Source of the DNA: a virus
Virus record (IMG/VR): IMGVR_UViG_3300026183_000016
Location: 1 to 38,524 of that record
DNA length: 38,524 nt
Direction: 5' to 3' (one strand)
Made by a program: the position numbers and the translations under genes. The number at the start of each line of letters is the position of its first letter. The stretch's first letter is position 1. Shown here piece after piece: positions 16,418 to 22,412 of this stretch. Below the pieces are notes generated by a model that was not told the origin of the DNA, searched no databases, and worked only from the letters and a program-made list of their open reading frames with translations.

Positions 16418-17095
16418 ATGGAATCACAACAAAAATTAGAACAACATTTTAAAGATGACTGGCAAGGTGAAAAACACATTTATGATTGGTTGCGTAAACA
16501 CACTAATATTCCTTATTTGCAACTTGATATAGATATTCCATATCCAGAAATTTATAAAGAAGCACTTGCAGTACAAGATCAGTTTGTGGTACACAGAAAA
16601 CACGAAGGTGATGAAACTTGGAAAAGTGCTTGTTTGCATGGAGTTGATGTGCATGTAACCAACGATTGGAAAGCACATGAATACAAAGACAAAGGCTGGA
16701 CTGAACCTCCAGAATATAAATGGACCAGTCTTGCAGATCAATGTCCTGTAACTACAGATTTTTTTAAAAATACTTTTCCATATAGTAGATACGACAGACT
16801 AAGGTTTATGTGGATCGAGCCAGGAGGATATATATTACCACATCAAGACTTATCTGAAAGACACTTTGCACCCGTAAATGTGTCAATATATAATCCTAAA
16901 GGTTGTGAATTTAGATTTAAAAACTGGGGTACTGTACCTTTTACACATGGTAGTGCTTTTTTAGTTGATGTTGGCCAAGCTCACTGTGTATGGAACAGAA
17001 GCAGTGAACCAAGATTGCACATGATTGCACATGGATCAAAAGACTGGGATCGTTTTATACCAATGCTAGAAAGAAGTTGGAAAAAATACAAATAA
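16418..17095 (+). CDS. aspartyl/asparaginyl beta-hydroxylase-like 2-oxoglutarate oxygenase
   Basis: A 225-residue protein with the iron-binding facial triad of Fe(II)/2-oxoglutarate oxygenases: His142-x-Asp144 in YILPHQDLSERH and His189 in VGQAHCVWNRS. Arg199 (EPRLHMIAHG) lies where the 2-oxoglutarate carboxylate is bound. The jelly-roll strands between them (FAPVNVSIYNPKGCEFRF, FTHGSAFLVDVG) fit the aspartyl/asparaginyl hydroxylase family. These enzymes hydroxylate protein side chains or small molecules; the substrate here is unknown. The gene is followed after two bases by a Rossmann-type protein, so the pair may act together, for example in modifying a virion or host component. It has a late-type promoter. 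Confidence 0.82.
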   Translation: MESQQKLEQHFKDDWQGEKHIYDWLRKHTNIPYLQLDIDIPYPEIYKEALAVQDQFVVHRKHEGDETWKSACLHGVDVHVTNDWKAHEYKDKGWTEPPEYKWTSLADQCPVTTDFFKNTFPYSRYDRLRFMWIEPGGYILPHQDLSERHFAPVNVSIYNPKGCEFRFKNWGTVPFTHGSAFLVDVGQAHCVWNRSSEPRLHMIAHGSKDWDRFIPMLERSWKKYK

Positions 17096-17097
17096 AA

Positions 17098-18273
17098 ATG
17101 ACTAAACCTACTAATATTCTTAATAAACAATATACATTGGTTATCTTAAAAAATAATACTATTTTAGATAGTATTAAAGATTTCTTTTATCAAGACTTGT
17201 TTCATGAGATTGAAAATGTTGTTTATACTAGTATGAAAGAGTTTGACCGTGTATTAGATAAAGTCAATACTAGTCATATTATTGTAATTCAAGAAGGTTG
17301 TTTTTTTTACGATCATCTCACAGTAAACTTTCTTAAAGATATTGACAGCAGTTTAGAAGAGTATTCTTTAATAGGACACATACTTAACCGTAAAGGTTCT
17401 TACTATAATATACACGAACAATGTTTTATTCTTAATATAAATCACTGGCGTCAAGCAGGAATGCCTAAATTTTATGACAATTCTGTTGATAATTTAATTA
17501 GTGTTAAAAGGTCAGATGATAATTTCCACGATGATTATACTCCTAAGTGGATTAGCAAAGATACTGAAAACACAGAACACACAGAAAAAGTTATCAAACT
17601 TAAATTTGGTGGCAAAGTTATCAGTGAAATGTTAAAACATAATTTTAAAATACGTCCTTTTGCTGAACATGAAAGAAATTCAAAAAAGTTTATATATTAC
17701 GAACAGCAAGAACAGATAGAAAATTTACTAGCATGGGATAAGTTAAACGCAAATCATAAACATTATTTTCCTTATACAACAAAACCACAAAGTATTGAAT
17801 TCACAAATAATGGTGAACACTATATTTCAGTTGCAAATGGATTGGAAAGTTTATTTAGAATTAATAAAGTATATAAAGGTATAAAAAAAATTACATTTTA
17901 TGATATTTCAATAACTGCATTAATATTCACTGAAATTTTTATTAACAAATTTTATGACCATTATGTTCAATTTGTTGATGATTTTCAAACTTTATTACCA
18001 AGCAAACATCATAAAATTAAACCAACTGATCATAACATTACATTAAACAAAATCAAACCTGTATTAGAGCATATCAGGAATAACAACATAACAGTAGAGT
18101 ATCTTGTAGGAGATATCACAAGAAATAATATAATTAAAAATATTAATAAACCTACACTAATTAGCCTAACAAATGTGTTTACATATCAAAAAAATCTAAT
18201 TAGAAAAGAAGAAAGAGAATCTTATATACAAGAATTAAACAATCAACCTAATATTAAGGAAGTTTTATTTTAG
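17098..18273 (+). CDS. two-domain protein with methyltransferase-like Rossmann half (paralogue A)
   Basis: A 391-residue protein starting at the ATG at 17098; a longer frame with TTG at 17077 overlaps the previous gene and is less likely. The N-terminal half (residues 12-125) has motifs such as VIQEGCFF, EYSLIGHILNR and CFILNINHWRQAGMP, which recall glycosyltransferase-like phage proteins. The C-terminal half has a SAM-methyltransferase-like order: HYISVANGLESL (241-252), ITFYDIS (265-271), YLVGDITR (335-342) and SLTNVF (356-361). It is clearly paralogous to the minus-strand gene 18662-19750 over its whole length, down to the last residues (EVLF against EILF). The substrate is unknown. It is probably co-transcribed with the hydroxylase gene upstream. 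Confidence 0.75.
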   Translation: MTKPTNILNKQYTLVILKNNTILDSIKDFFYQDLFHEIENVVYTSMKEFDRVLDKVNTSHIIVIQEGCFFYDHLTVNFLKDIDSSLEEYSLIGHILNRKGSYYNIHEQCFILNINHWRQAGMPKFYDNSVDNLISVKRSDDNFHDDYTPKWISKDTENTEHTEKVIKLKFGGKVISEMLKHNFKIRPFAEHERNSKKFIYYEQQEQIENLLAWDKLNANHKHYFPYTTKPQSIEFTNNGEHYISVANGLESLFRINKVYKGIKKITFYDISITALIFTEIFINKFYDHYVQFVDDFQTLLPSKHHKIKPTDHNITLNKIKPVLEHIRNNNITVEYLVGDITRNNIIKNINKPTLISLTNVFTYQKNLIRKEERESYIQELNNQPNIKEVLF

Positions 18274-18281
18274 TATAAATA
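18274..18281 (+). promoter_or_regulatory. late promoter octamer (perfect TATAAATA)
   Basis: Exact T4 late consensus immediately after the stop of the preceding gene. The predicted +1 is 18287. AGGAG at 18295-18299 serves the ATG at 18308. Confidence 0.75.
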
Positions 18282-18307
18282 CCATTAGAATAAAAGGAGC
18301 AAAAACA

Positions 18308-18670
18308 ATGAATTTTGAACAATTGGTAAGATACACATTAGAATATGGTAATCAATTACGATATTACCATTGGCAAACATCTAGTTATGCACAACACGAA
18401 GCACTAGGTGAATTTTATAACGGACTATCAACAAAGATAGATGGATTAGTTGAATCATGGCAAGGTCGTAATGGAAACATCAAAGTCGACCAAGGCAGTG
18501 TTGAACTAGTTGATTATTCAGATGTTGATGCTGTGATTGAAAGTGCTGAAAATTTAAGAGATGCTTACGAACAATTTAAAGAAAAAATCAGTCACGGTGA
18601 TATTCAAAATCAAATTGACGAAGTTGTTGAATTAATTAATCACACAATATATCTATTAAAATTAAAATAA
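18308..18670 (+). CDS. Dps/ferritin-like four-helix protein
   Basis: A 120-residue, mostly helical protein. The segment YYHWQTSSYAQHEALGEFY (residues 19-37) and the following helix to residue 53 resemble the ferroxidase helices of Dps. His21, His30, Asp45 and Glu49 line up with Dps ligands. The last three keep the Dps spacing of 15 and 4 residues, while the first gap is 9 instead of 12. Similar small Dps-like proteins are known in T4-like phages. Dps binds iron and protects DNA, and here it could protect phage DNA or act in the virion. It lacks the N-terminal DNA-binding tail of Dps. It has a perfect late promoter and AGGAG, and its stop overlaps the convergent paralogue B gene by nine bases. 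Confidence 0.75.
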   Translation: MNFEQLVRYTLEYGNQLRYYHWQTSSYAQHEALGEFYNGLSTKIDGLVESWQGRNGNIKVDQGSVELVDYSDVDAVIESAENLRDAYEQFKEKISHGDIQNQIDEVVELINHTIYLLKLK

Positions 18671-19750
18671 AATTTCAAATTTATTTTGGTGTTGCATGGC
18701 CATATTGTACCAGTAATTTTTTTCACCTTTTCTGATGTGATTATGACTGTATTCAAACACATTTGACAAGTGAAGCAGTGTGTTGGTATTTACATTTTTA
18801 AAAACAAATAATCTTGTAATATCTCCATAACAATAGTCTACTGTTATATCATTGTTTCGAATATGTTCTATCACAGGCATCACTTCGTCAACATCTTTGA
18901 TATACTGATCAATTTGATTGTATCCATAAGCATCAACATGCAAAGTGGTCCATGGTCTTCCTCCAAAAGTATTTTCAAAATGTTCAACAAATTTTTTATA
19001 ATCTGCTTCAAAATCAGACAACAGCAATTCTGTAAATATCAAAGCAGGCATTGATATATCATAATATGTGATATGTTTTATTGATTGATAAACATTTTTT
19101 ATTTTACGTAGACTCTCAACACCGTTTGCTACTGAAATATAATTAGGATAAAATTCAGAAAATTCATTTTTTCTCACAGTTGTTGCTACTGGATAGTAGT
19201 AAGATTTAGGTGGAATACTTTCCCATGACAGCAGATTTGTTACTTGATCTTTTTTACTGTAATATAAAAATTTTTTAGATTGATTTTCATAATTGTTAAA
19301 TGGTCTAATTTTAAAATTATTTTTTAGTAATACATCTATAACTTTATTGCCAAATTCACGCTCGTCTAATAAAAAGTCTGGTGCACCTACTTGTTTCCAA
19401 TCATGCAAGTTTAAAATAAAAGTGTTTGACTCTAATTTGGAATCATTATTTAATAAATTTCCTATTAATGAATATTGGTTAAAATCTTTAACTGTTTTTC
19501 TTAAAAAATCATTGTCTATATGATTAGTAAAAAACACACCTTCTTCAATCACTATAGCAAATTTGTTTGTGACTTGTGTTTCTAAACATTTAGTAAGCTC
19601 TTGCTTTTCAATGCAAAAAGATTCTTTGATTAAATCATGTAAAAGCATTTCATAAAAATAGTCTTTGATACTTTTTAATAAACTGTGATTTTTAATAATG
19701 ATTAAACTGAAATTTTCTTCAATATCACTGACTTTGATTTCTAATTGCAT
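18662..19750 (-). CDS. two-domain protein with methyltransferase-like Rossmann half (paralogue B)
   Basis: A 362-residue protein homologous to the 17098-18273 product. Shared blocks include SIKDYFYE, EEGVFF, YSLIGNLLN, ILNLHDWKQVGAPDF, NNFKIRPF, YISVANGVESL, ITYYDISMPALIFTE, IEHIRNNDITVDY and GDITR. It lacks the insertion at about 130-165 of paralogue A but has its own insertion before VIEHIRNN (TFGGRPWTTLHVDAYGYNQ). The N half looks glycosyltransferase-like and the C half methyltransferase-like; both are inferences from motif order. It lies in a minus-strand pair with the nuclease gene 19725-20222, overlapping it by 26 bases. The duplication is old, because the two copies differ at most positions. 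Confidence 0.75.
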   Translation of the reverse strand: MQLEIKVSDIEENFSLIIIKNHSLLKSIKDYFYEMLLHDLIKESFCIEKQELTKCLETQVTNKFAIVIEEGVFFTNHIDNDFLRKTVKDFNQYSLIGNLLNNDSKLESNTFILNLHDWKQVGAPDFLLDEREFGNKVIDVLLKNNFKIRPFNNYENQSKKFLYYSKKDQVTNLLSWESIPPKSYYYPVATTVRKNEFSEFYPNYISVANGVESLRKIKNVYQSIKHITYYDISMPALIFTELLLSDFEADYKKFVEHFENTFGGRPWTTLHVDAYGYNQIDQYIKDVDEVMPVIEHIRNNDITVDYCYGDITRLFVFKNVNTNTLLHLSNVFEYSHNHIRKGEKNYWYNMAMQHQNKFEILF

Positions 19751-20222
19751 CTTTGTTGTTTGTCCAAAATTCTTTTGCTGTGATGTATTTATAGGTCTTG
19801 TAAGTTTTAGAAAATGTTAAATCTTGCCATTGAGTTGGATCCCATAAAACAAATTCACCTTGCCTAGAAATTTTTACACACAATAACCATTTGTCTTGTG
19901 ATTCGCAACTTTCTTGTGATTGACGAATCCATTCATCGAGCTGTTTGACTTCTTCACCTAGTGCCAATTGATTCCATTTAAATTCACCGTAGTTTTTTGC
20001 TTCAATTACCAGCAGTGGAAATGAGTCAGGTGGAATTATGTCACCTTTAAATCCTCTGGTTTGGTTTTCGCTTAATGTTTGTGTTCGCACAATGTTTTGA
20101 CCACCCACAAAAGCACCCGAGTATGGTACTCGAGTAAATGATTCGTTGTACAAATCTGAGAGAAAATTGGCTATATCTCGTTCGTACGATTTGCCTTTGT
20201 TTTTGCTTTTTCTACCACTCAT
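19725..20222 (-). CDS. Holliday-junction-resolvase-like PD-(D/E)XK nuclease
   Basis: A 165-residue protein with the archaeal Hjc-like nuclease pattern. Glu14 lies in the first helix (KGKSYERDIANFL), followed by RVPYSGAFVGG, Asp61 in GFKGDIIPP and Glu74-x-Lys76 in LLVIEAKNYGEFKW. This family cuts branched DNA, and in a T4-like phage such an enzyme could replace endonuclease VII (gp49) in resolving DNA before packaging. The N terminus is basic (GRKSKNKGKS). It starts 11 bases after the predicted late start and overlaps the next gene by 26 bases. A defence-type or repair nuclease is an alternative. Confidence 0.8.
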   Translation of the reverse strand: MSGRKSKNKGKSYERDIANFLSDLYNESFTRVPYSGAFVGGQNIVRTQTLSENQTRGFKGDIIPPDSFPLLVIEAKNYGEFKWNQLALGEEVKQLDEWIRQSQESCESQDKWLLCVKISRQGEFVLWDPTQWQDLTFSKTYKTYKYITAKEFWTNNKDAIRNQSQ

Positions 20223-20238
20223 AATGACTATTATACAT

Positions 20239-20246
20239 TATTTAAT
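20239..20246 (-). promoter_or_regulatory. late promoter octamer for the nuclease gene
   Basis: The minus strand reads ATTAAATA. The predicted +1 is 20233, leaving an 11-base leader without a clear Shine-Dalgarno sequence before the ATG at 20222. It forms a divergent pair with 20260-20267. Confidence 0.5.
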
Positions 20247-20259
20247 TGTTAAAAGCAAC

Positions 20260-20267
20260 TATAAATA
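20260..20267 (+). promoter_or_regulatory. late promoter octamer, leaderless geometry
   Basis: Perfect TATAAATA followed by TTTGC and the ATG at 20273, so the predicted +1 is the start codon. A longer frame with TTG at 20246 runs through the promoter and is rejected. Confidence 0.7.
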
Positions 20268-20272
20268 TTTGC

Positions 20273-21028
20273 ATGGAAGATATGTGGCCAGATCTGTTGT
20301 ATCAATTAATAATGGGCATGATCGATGATGAATCAGACTATGATATCAAACAACAATATCACAATGATATGATTTACAAAAGATGTCACGAACTAGAACT
20401 CACATCATACTTAAAACAGTATTATCAAAAAATTAGCACAAATCATGATCTTTCACAACCGTTGTCTGTGGTTGAATTGGGTTGTAGTTTTGGGTTTTTG
20501 TTCTTTGCAGAACAGTTGTTTAGTGATTTTAAATTTAAAAGTTGGATTGGCTATGACATTGACCAAAAAGGTATAACAGTTGCAAACAAAATAAAAGACA
20601 GTCTGGGTTTTGACAATTGTCAGTTTATTCACAGTGCAACTACAAACACCAATAATGACATTTTATATGTCGAAGACAGTTATCCATTAGGTATGGACAT
20701 ATTCCAACCTGGCAATTGTCCAGTACCAAACACACACTTTAGTCAACTGCCCAGTGCTGACATATATCTAATAGACATTGAAGGTGCCTGTATTGACTTG
20801 GATTTGGATCAATTGGATTTTAAAGTCTTAATGATTGAAACCAATACCAAATCTGCAACATCAAAGTTTTTGAAATTGATACTGTCACGTGAAAACACAA
20901 CCTATAGATGTATACATTCACATGTGATAAAAAATAATAAAGATAAAAGTTTCTATATCTTTGTGAAAAGAAATCCTGAAAACAATAATAATAATTTATT
21001 TAGATCTTATAGAGACAACTCGGCTTAA
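20273..21028 (+). CDS. FkbM-like SAM-dependent methyltransferase
   Basis: A 251-residue protein starting at the ATG at 20273. SAM-binding motif I is VVELGCSFGF (66-75) and the acidic end of strand 2 is IGYDID (92-97). The later segment YLIDIEGACIDLDL (165-178) followed by VLMIETNT is typical of FkbM-type methyltransferases. Such enzymes methylate sugars or small metabolites at oxygen. The first 60 residues are helical and probably a lid. With the neighbouring hydroxylase and the two Rossmann-type paralogues it forms a small group of possible modification enzymes. A gene-poor region follows its stop. Confidence 0.78.
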   Translation: MEDMWPDLLYQLIMGMIDDESDYDIKQQYHNDMIYKRCHELELTSYLKQYYQKISTNHDLSQPLSVVELGCSFGFLFFAEQLFSDFKFKSWIGYDIDQKGITVANKIKDSLGFDNCQFIHSATTNTNNDILYVEDSYPLGMDIFQPGNCPVPNTHFSQLPSADIYLIDIEGACIDLDLDQLDFKVLMIETNTKSATSKFLKLILSRENTTYRCIHSHVIKNNKDKSFYIFVKRNPENNNNNLFRSYRDNSA

Positions 21029-21029
21029 T

Positions 21030-21505
21030 TAAATTAAATCACCTCCGCGATGGTGTTATCATGTCCTTTGCGGAACTGTGATCATCTTTGCGATACTGCT
21101 AATTTTGATTTGTATTAGATTCTATATGAGTATGCACTTATTACCAAGATTTGGCCATACTTCACCCGTTGCCGGGCGAAGTACTTTTCTTTGTTAATAA
21201 GTTGTTTTGTTACTCATTACCAGAGATCAGTCATCTAACTCACGGAACCTAAAGAGGCGGTTGGCCGGTACCCCTATCATTCCTACTTCATCCAACGGGA
21301 CTTGTACATACCCAGAGTTAGCAGTTTATGTACAAGACAATGGTTGCATTTCTTTCTCTAGCAGAGCCATTATCATTTGTGCCTTAGTTAACACTTGCCT
21401 TGCAACACTAGATTCACCATCTTTATGACGCATTTCTAGGATCTTATTGATCAATTGAGTTGCTATGTTATGCCTGAAAATTTGCCTTGATATTTGCCTA
21501 TATAA
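21030..21505 (-). ncRNA. candidate structured noncoding RNA locus
   Basis: About 480 bases with no convincing long gene and a G+C clearly above the surroundings (over half in 21241-21300). The minus strand folds better. A 10-bp hairpin is formed by 21301-21310 with 21327-21336. In its 16-base loop, 21315-21321 can pair over 7 bp with 21235-21241, a pseudoknot. An 8-bp stem (21136-21143 with 21195-21202) encloses an 11-bp hairpin (21158-21168 with 21173-21183). On the minus strand that hairpin has a GCAA tetraloop and a G-U pair; on the plus strand the same position is an A-C mismatch. Small helices lie at 21144-21154, 21049-21086 and 21040-21055. A sigma70-like promoter (21511-21539) points into it. 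No known RNA family is recognised. Confidence 0.5.
21326..21433 (-). CDS. possible 35-residue peptide in the 5' part of the RNA locus
   Basis: An ATG at 21433 opens 35 codons with an amphipathic, protein-like composition (KDGESSVARQVLTKAQMIMA). The frame is open upstream to 21532 without another ATG. There is no good ribosome-binding site, and the 3' end runs into the left half of the 10-bp hairpin. It may be a real small gene of the same transcript or chance. No homologue is recognised. Confidence 0.25.
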   Translation of the reverse strand: MRHKDGESSVARQVLTKAQMIMALLEKEMQPLSCT

Positions 21506-21510
21506 TTTGT

Positions 21511-21539
21511 ATAATGTAACAAGTAGCAACAAAAGTCAA
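21511..21539 (-). promoter_or_regulatory. sigma70-like promoter reading into the RNA locus
   Basis: On the minus strand TTGACT (21539-21534), a 17-base spacer and CATTAT (21516-21511). It is preceded by GG, as are the other strong promoters in this window. The expected start is near 21504. Confidence 0.65.
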
Positions 21540-21550
21540 CCTCTTTTTTG

Positions 21551-21558
21551 ATTAAATA
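21551..21558 (+). promoter_or_regulatory. late-type octamer
   Basis: ATTAAATA, with a predicted +1 at 21564 and a 12-base leader containing AAGG before the ATG at 21576. Confidence 0.45.
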
Positions 21559-21575
21559 CACAAAAAGGCAAATAT

Positions 21576-21833
21576 ATGGTAGAATGGGATTTTACAAGTC
21601 ATTGGGATTACAGAGATTGCAGACTAGAAAACAACGGTTTGATACCCAAATCTTGCGGATATAACAAAACCTTCAAATATGTGATCAATGTACAGCAAAT
21701 GAAAGATGACTACATTGATTGGTGCATGGAAAAATGCAGAAGCAACTGGGGTTGGCATTTTGATGACGATCATGCTTTTATATCTTTCAATTCCAAAAAA
21801 GAAGCATTTTTGTTTAACCTGTCAATAAGATAA
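21576..21833 (+). CDS. small protein of unknown function
   Basis: An 85-residue protein rich in Trp, Asp and Cys, with cysteines at positions 15, 27, 49 and 54. Segments such as DDYIDWCMEKCRSNWGWHFDDD (given here as its key pattern W-C-x3-C-x3-W-x-W) and HAFISFNSKKEAFLF look like a compact alpha/beta domain. I recognise no family. It starts ten bases after AAGG and ends one base before the next gene, so the two form an operon. Confidence 0.65.
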   Translation: MVEWDFTSHWDYRDCRLENNGLIPKSCGYNKTFKYVINVQQMKDDYIDWCMEKCRSNWGWHFDDDHAFISFNSKKEAFLFNLSIR

Positions 21834-21834
21834 A

Positions 21835-22185
21835 ATGTTTAGTGTAGAAGATTTATACATTGTAGAAAATAAAAAAATTAAAAACATAGCAAAAAAAGAT
21901 CATGCTGTGGATTGGATTGGTGGCAGTTGTGTTTACAAGATATTAATTGGAGACCAAGTAGTACATGTTGGTAGATCTGACACCTGTAAAAAACATGGAG
22001 GTGCTGAAAAAACAAGAAAAGCCATTGTACAATTGTTAGGTTGGGAAAAACACAATTCTGGAATTACGACCACAAAAATTTGGAAAGCAATAAAAAACAA
22101 ATTCAAACCAGATATACAAAATATCAAAGTTGAAGTTATTTTTACTAAAAATATTGAAAAAGTTTACAGCAAAGAATTGATTTAA
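21835..22185 (+). CDS. small GIY-YIG-like protein
   Basis: A 116-residue protein. The pattern CVYKILIGDQVVHVGRSDT (residues 32-50) follows the GIY-YIG nuclease core, with CVY in place of GIY, HVG in place of YIG and Arg47 right after. A glutamate near the end (Glu114 in YSKELI) falls where the family has its metal-binding Glu. The protein is short enough to be a bare catalytic domain without a DNA-targeting part. The first motif is degenerate, so activity is uncertain. It may be a repair or homing-type nuclease or an inactive relative. Its stop overlaps, on the opposite strand, the stop of the gp26 extension. Confidence 0.6.
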   Translation: MFSVEDLYIVENKKIKNIAKKDHAVDWIGGSCVYKILIGDQVVHVGRSDTCKKHGGAEKTRKAIVQLLGWEKHNSGITTTKIWKAIKNKFKPDIQNIKVEVIFTKNIEKVYSKELI

Positions 22186-22412
22186 ACCACAGGGCTCATT
22201 GATCCTTTGTATCTTTCCATGTTGTCTTTTAAAAATTCTTGAATGATTTTTTTATCTTCGTAACTTAATGCCCAGGCTTGATTCCAAGACACAGAACCTC
22301 TCATGTACCAACAAATTTCAGCAATCTGTTTTCTTATGTCGTGACTTTCTTCTGCTAATCTTCTAAAGTATTCTCCAACGTCAGAAGGCGAGTGTGTTAT
22401 TAAGTAATTACG
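22182..22412 (-). CDS. -1 frame extension of gp26-like protein (probable frameshift product tail)
   Basis: This frame overlaps the end of the gp26-like gene in the -1 register. It continues for 76 codons from CGT (22412-22410) to a TAA at 22184-22182. It has no ATG before residue 39, so it is unlikely to be translated alone. The sequence looks like real protein: helical, with GEYFRRLAEESHDIRKQIAE, then CWYMRGSVSWNQAWALSYED and KKIIQEFLKDN. A Trp/Gly followed by W-x(4)-W-x-L/M-S-Y-x-D/E-(K/R) is typical of tail assembly chaperone extensions placed before tape measure genes. The fusion would be about 354 residues against 281 for the unshifted product. Confidence 0.7.
   Translation of the reverse strand, partial: RNYLITHSPSDVGEYFRRLAEESHDIRKQIAEICWYMRGSVSWNQAWALSYEDKKIIQEFLKDNMERYKGSMSPVV

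Larger units (their letters stand above)
21490..21575. repeat. 10-bp inverted repeat around the divergent promoters
   Basis: ATATTTGCCT at 21490-21499 and its exact complement AGGCAAATAT at 21566-21575. The pair flanks the minus-strand sigma70-like promoter and abuts the ATG at 21576. A further TTTGCCT lies at 21481-21487. It could be a binding site pair or chance in AT-rich DNA. Confidence 0.45.

Noticed and set aside
17077-17097. TTG start of paralogue A inside the hydroxylase gene
   Set aside because: An ATG at 17098 follows the hydroxylase stop by two bases, and the conserved sequence starts after it.
20246-20272. TTG start extending the FkbM-like gene upstream
   Set aside because: The extension would translate through a perfect TATAAATA octamer and has no ribosome-binding site.
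21158-21195. Plus-strand intrinsic terminator from the 11-bp hairpin and following T-rich sequence
   Set aside because: On the plus strand the stem has an A-C mismatch and the T tract is interrupted; the minus-strand fold is perfect.
21207-21428. 73-codon plus-strand frame in the RNA locus
   Set aside because: It starts with TTG, has no ribosome-binding site and no protein-like character; the strand-specific RNA features favour the minus strand.
21030-21505. tmRNA, glutamine riboswitch or tRNA in the RNA locus
   Set aside because: No T-arm or CCA end and no tag-peptide pattern. GGATGAAGTAGG (minus strand) only partly recalls the glnA riboswitch core, and its partner segment is missing.
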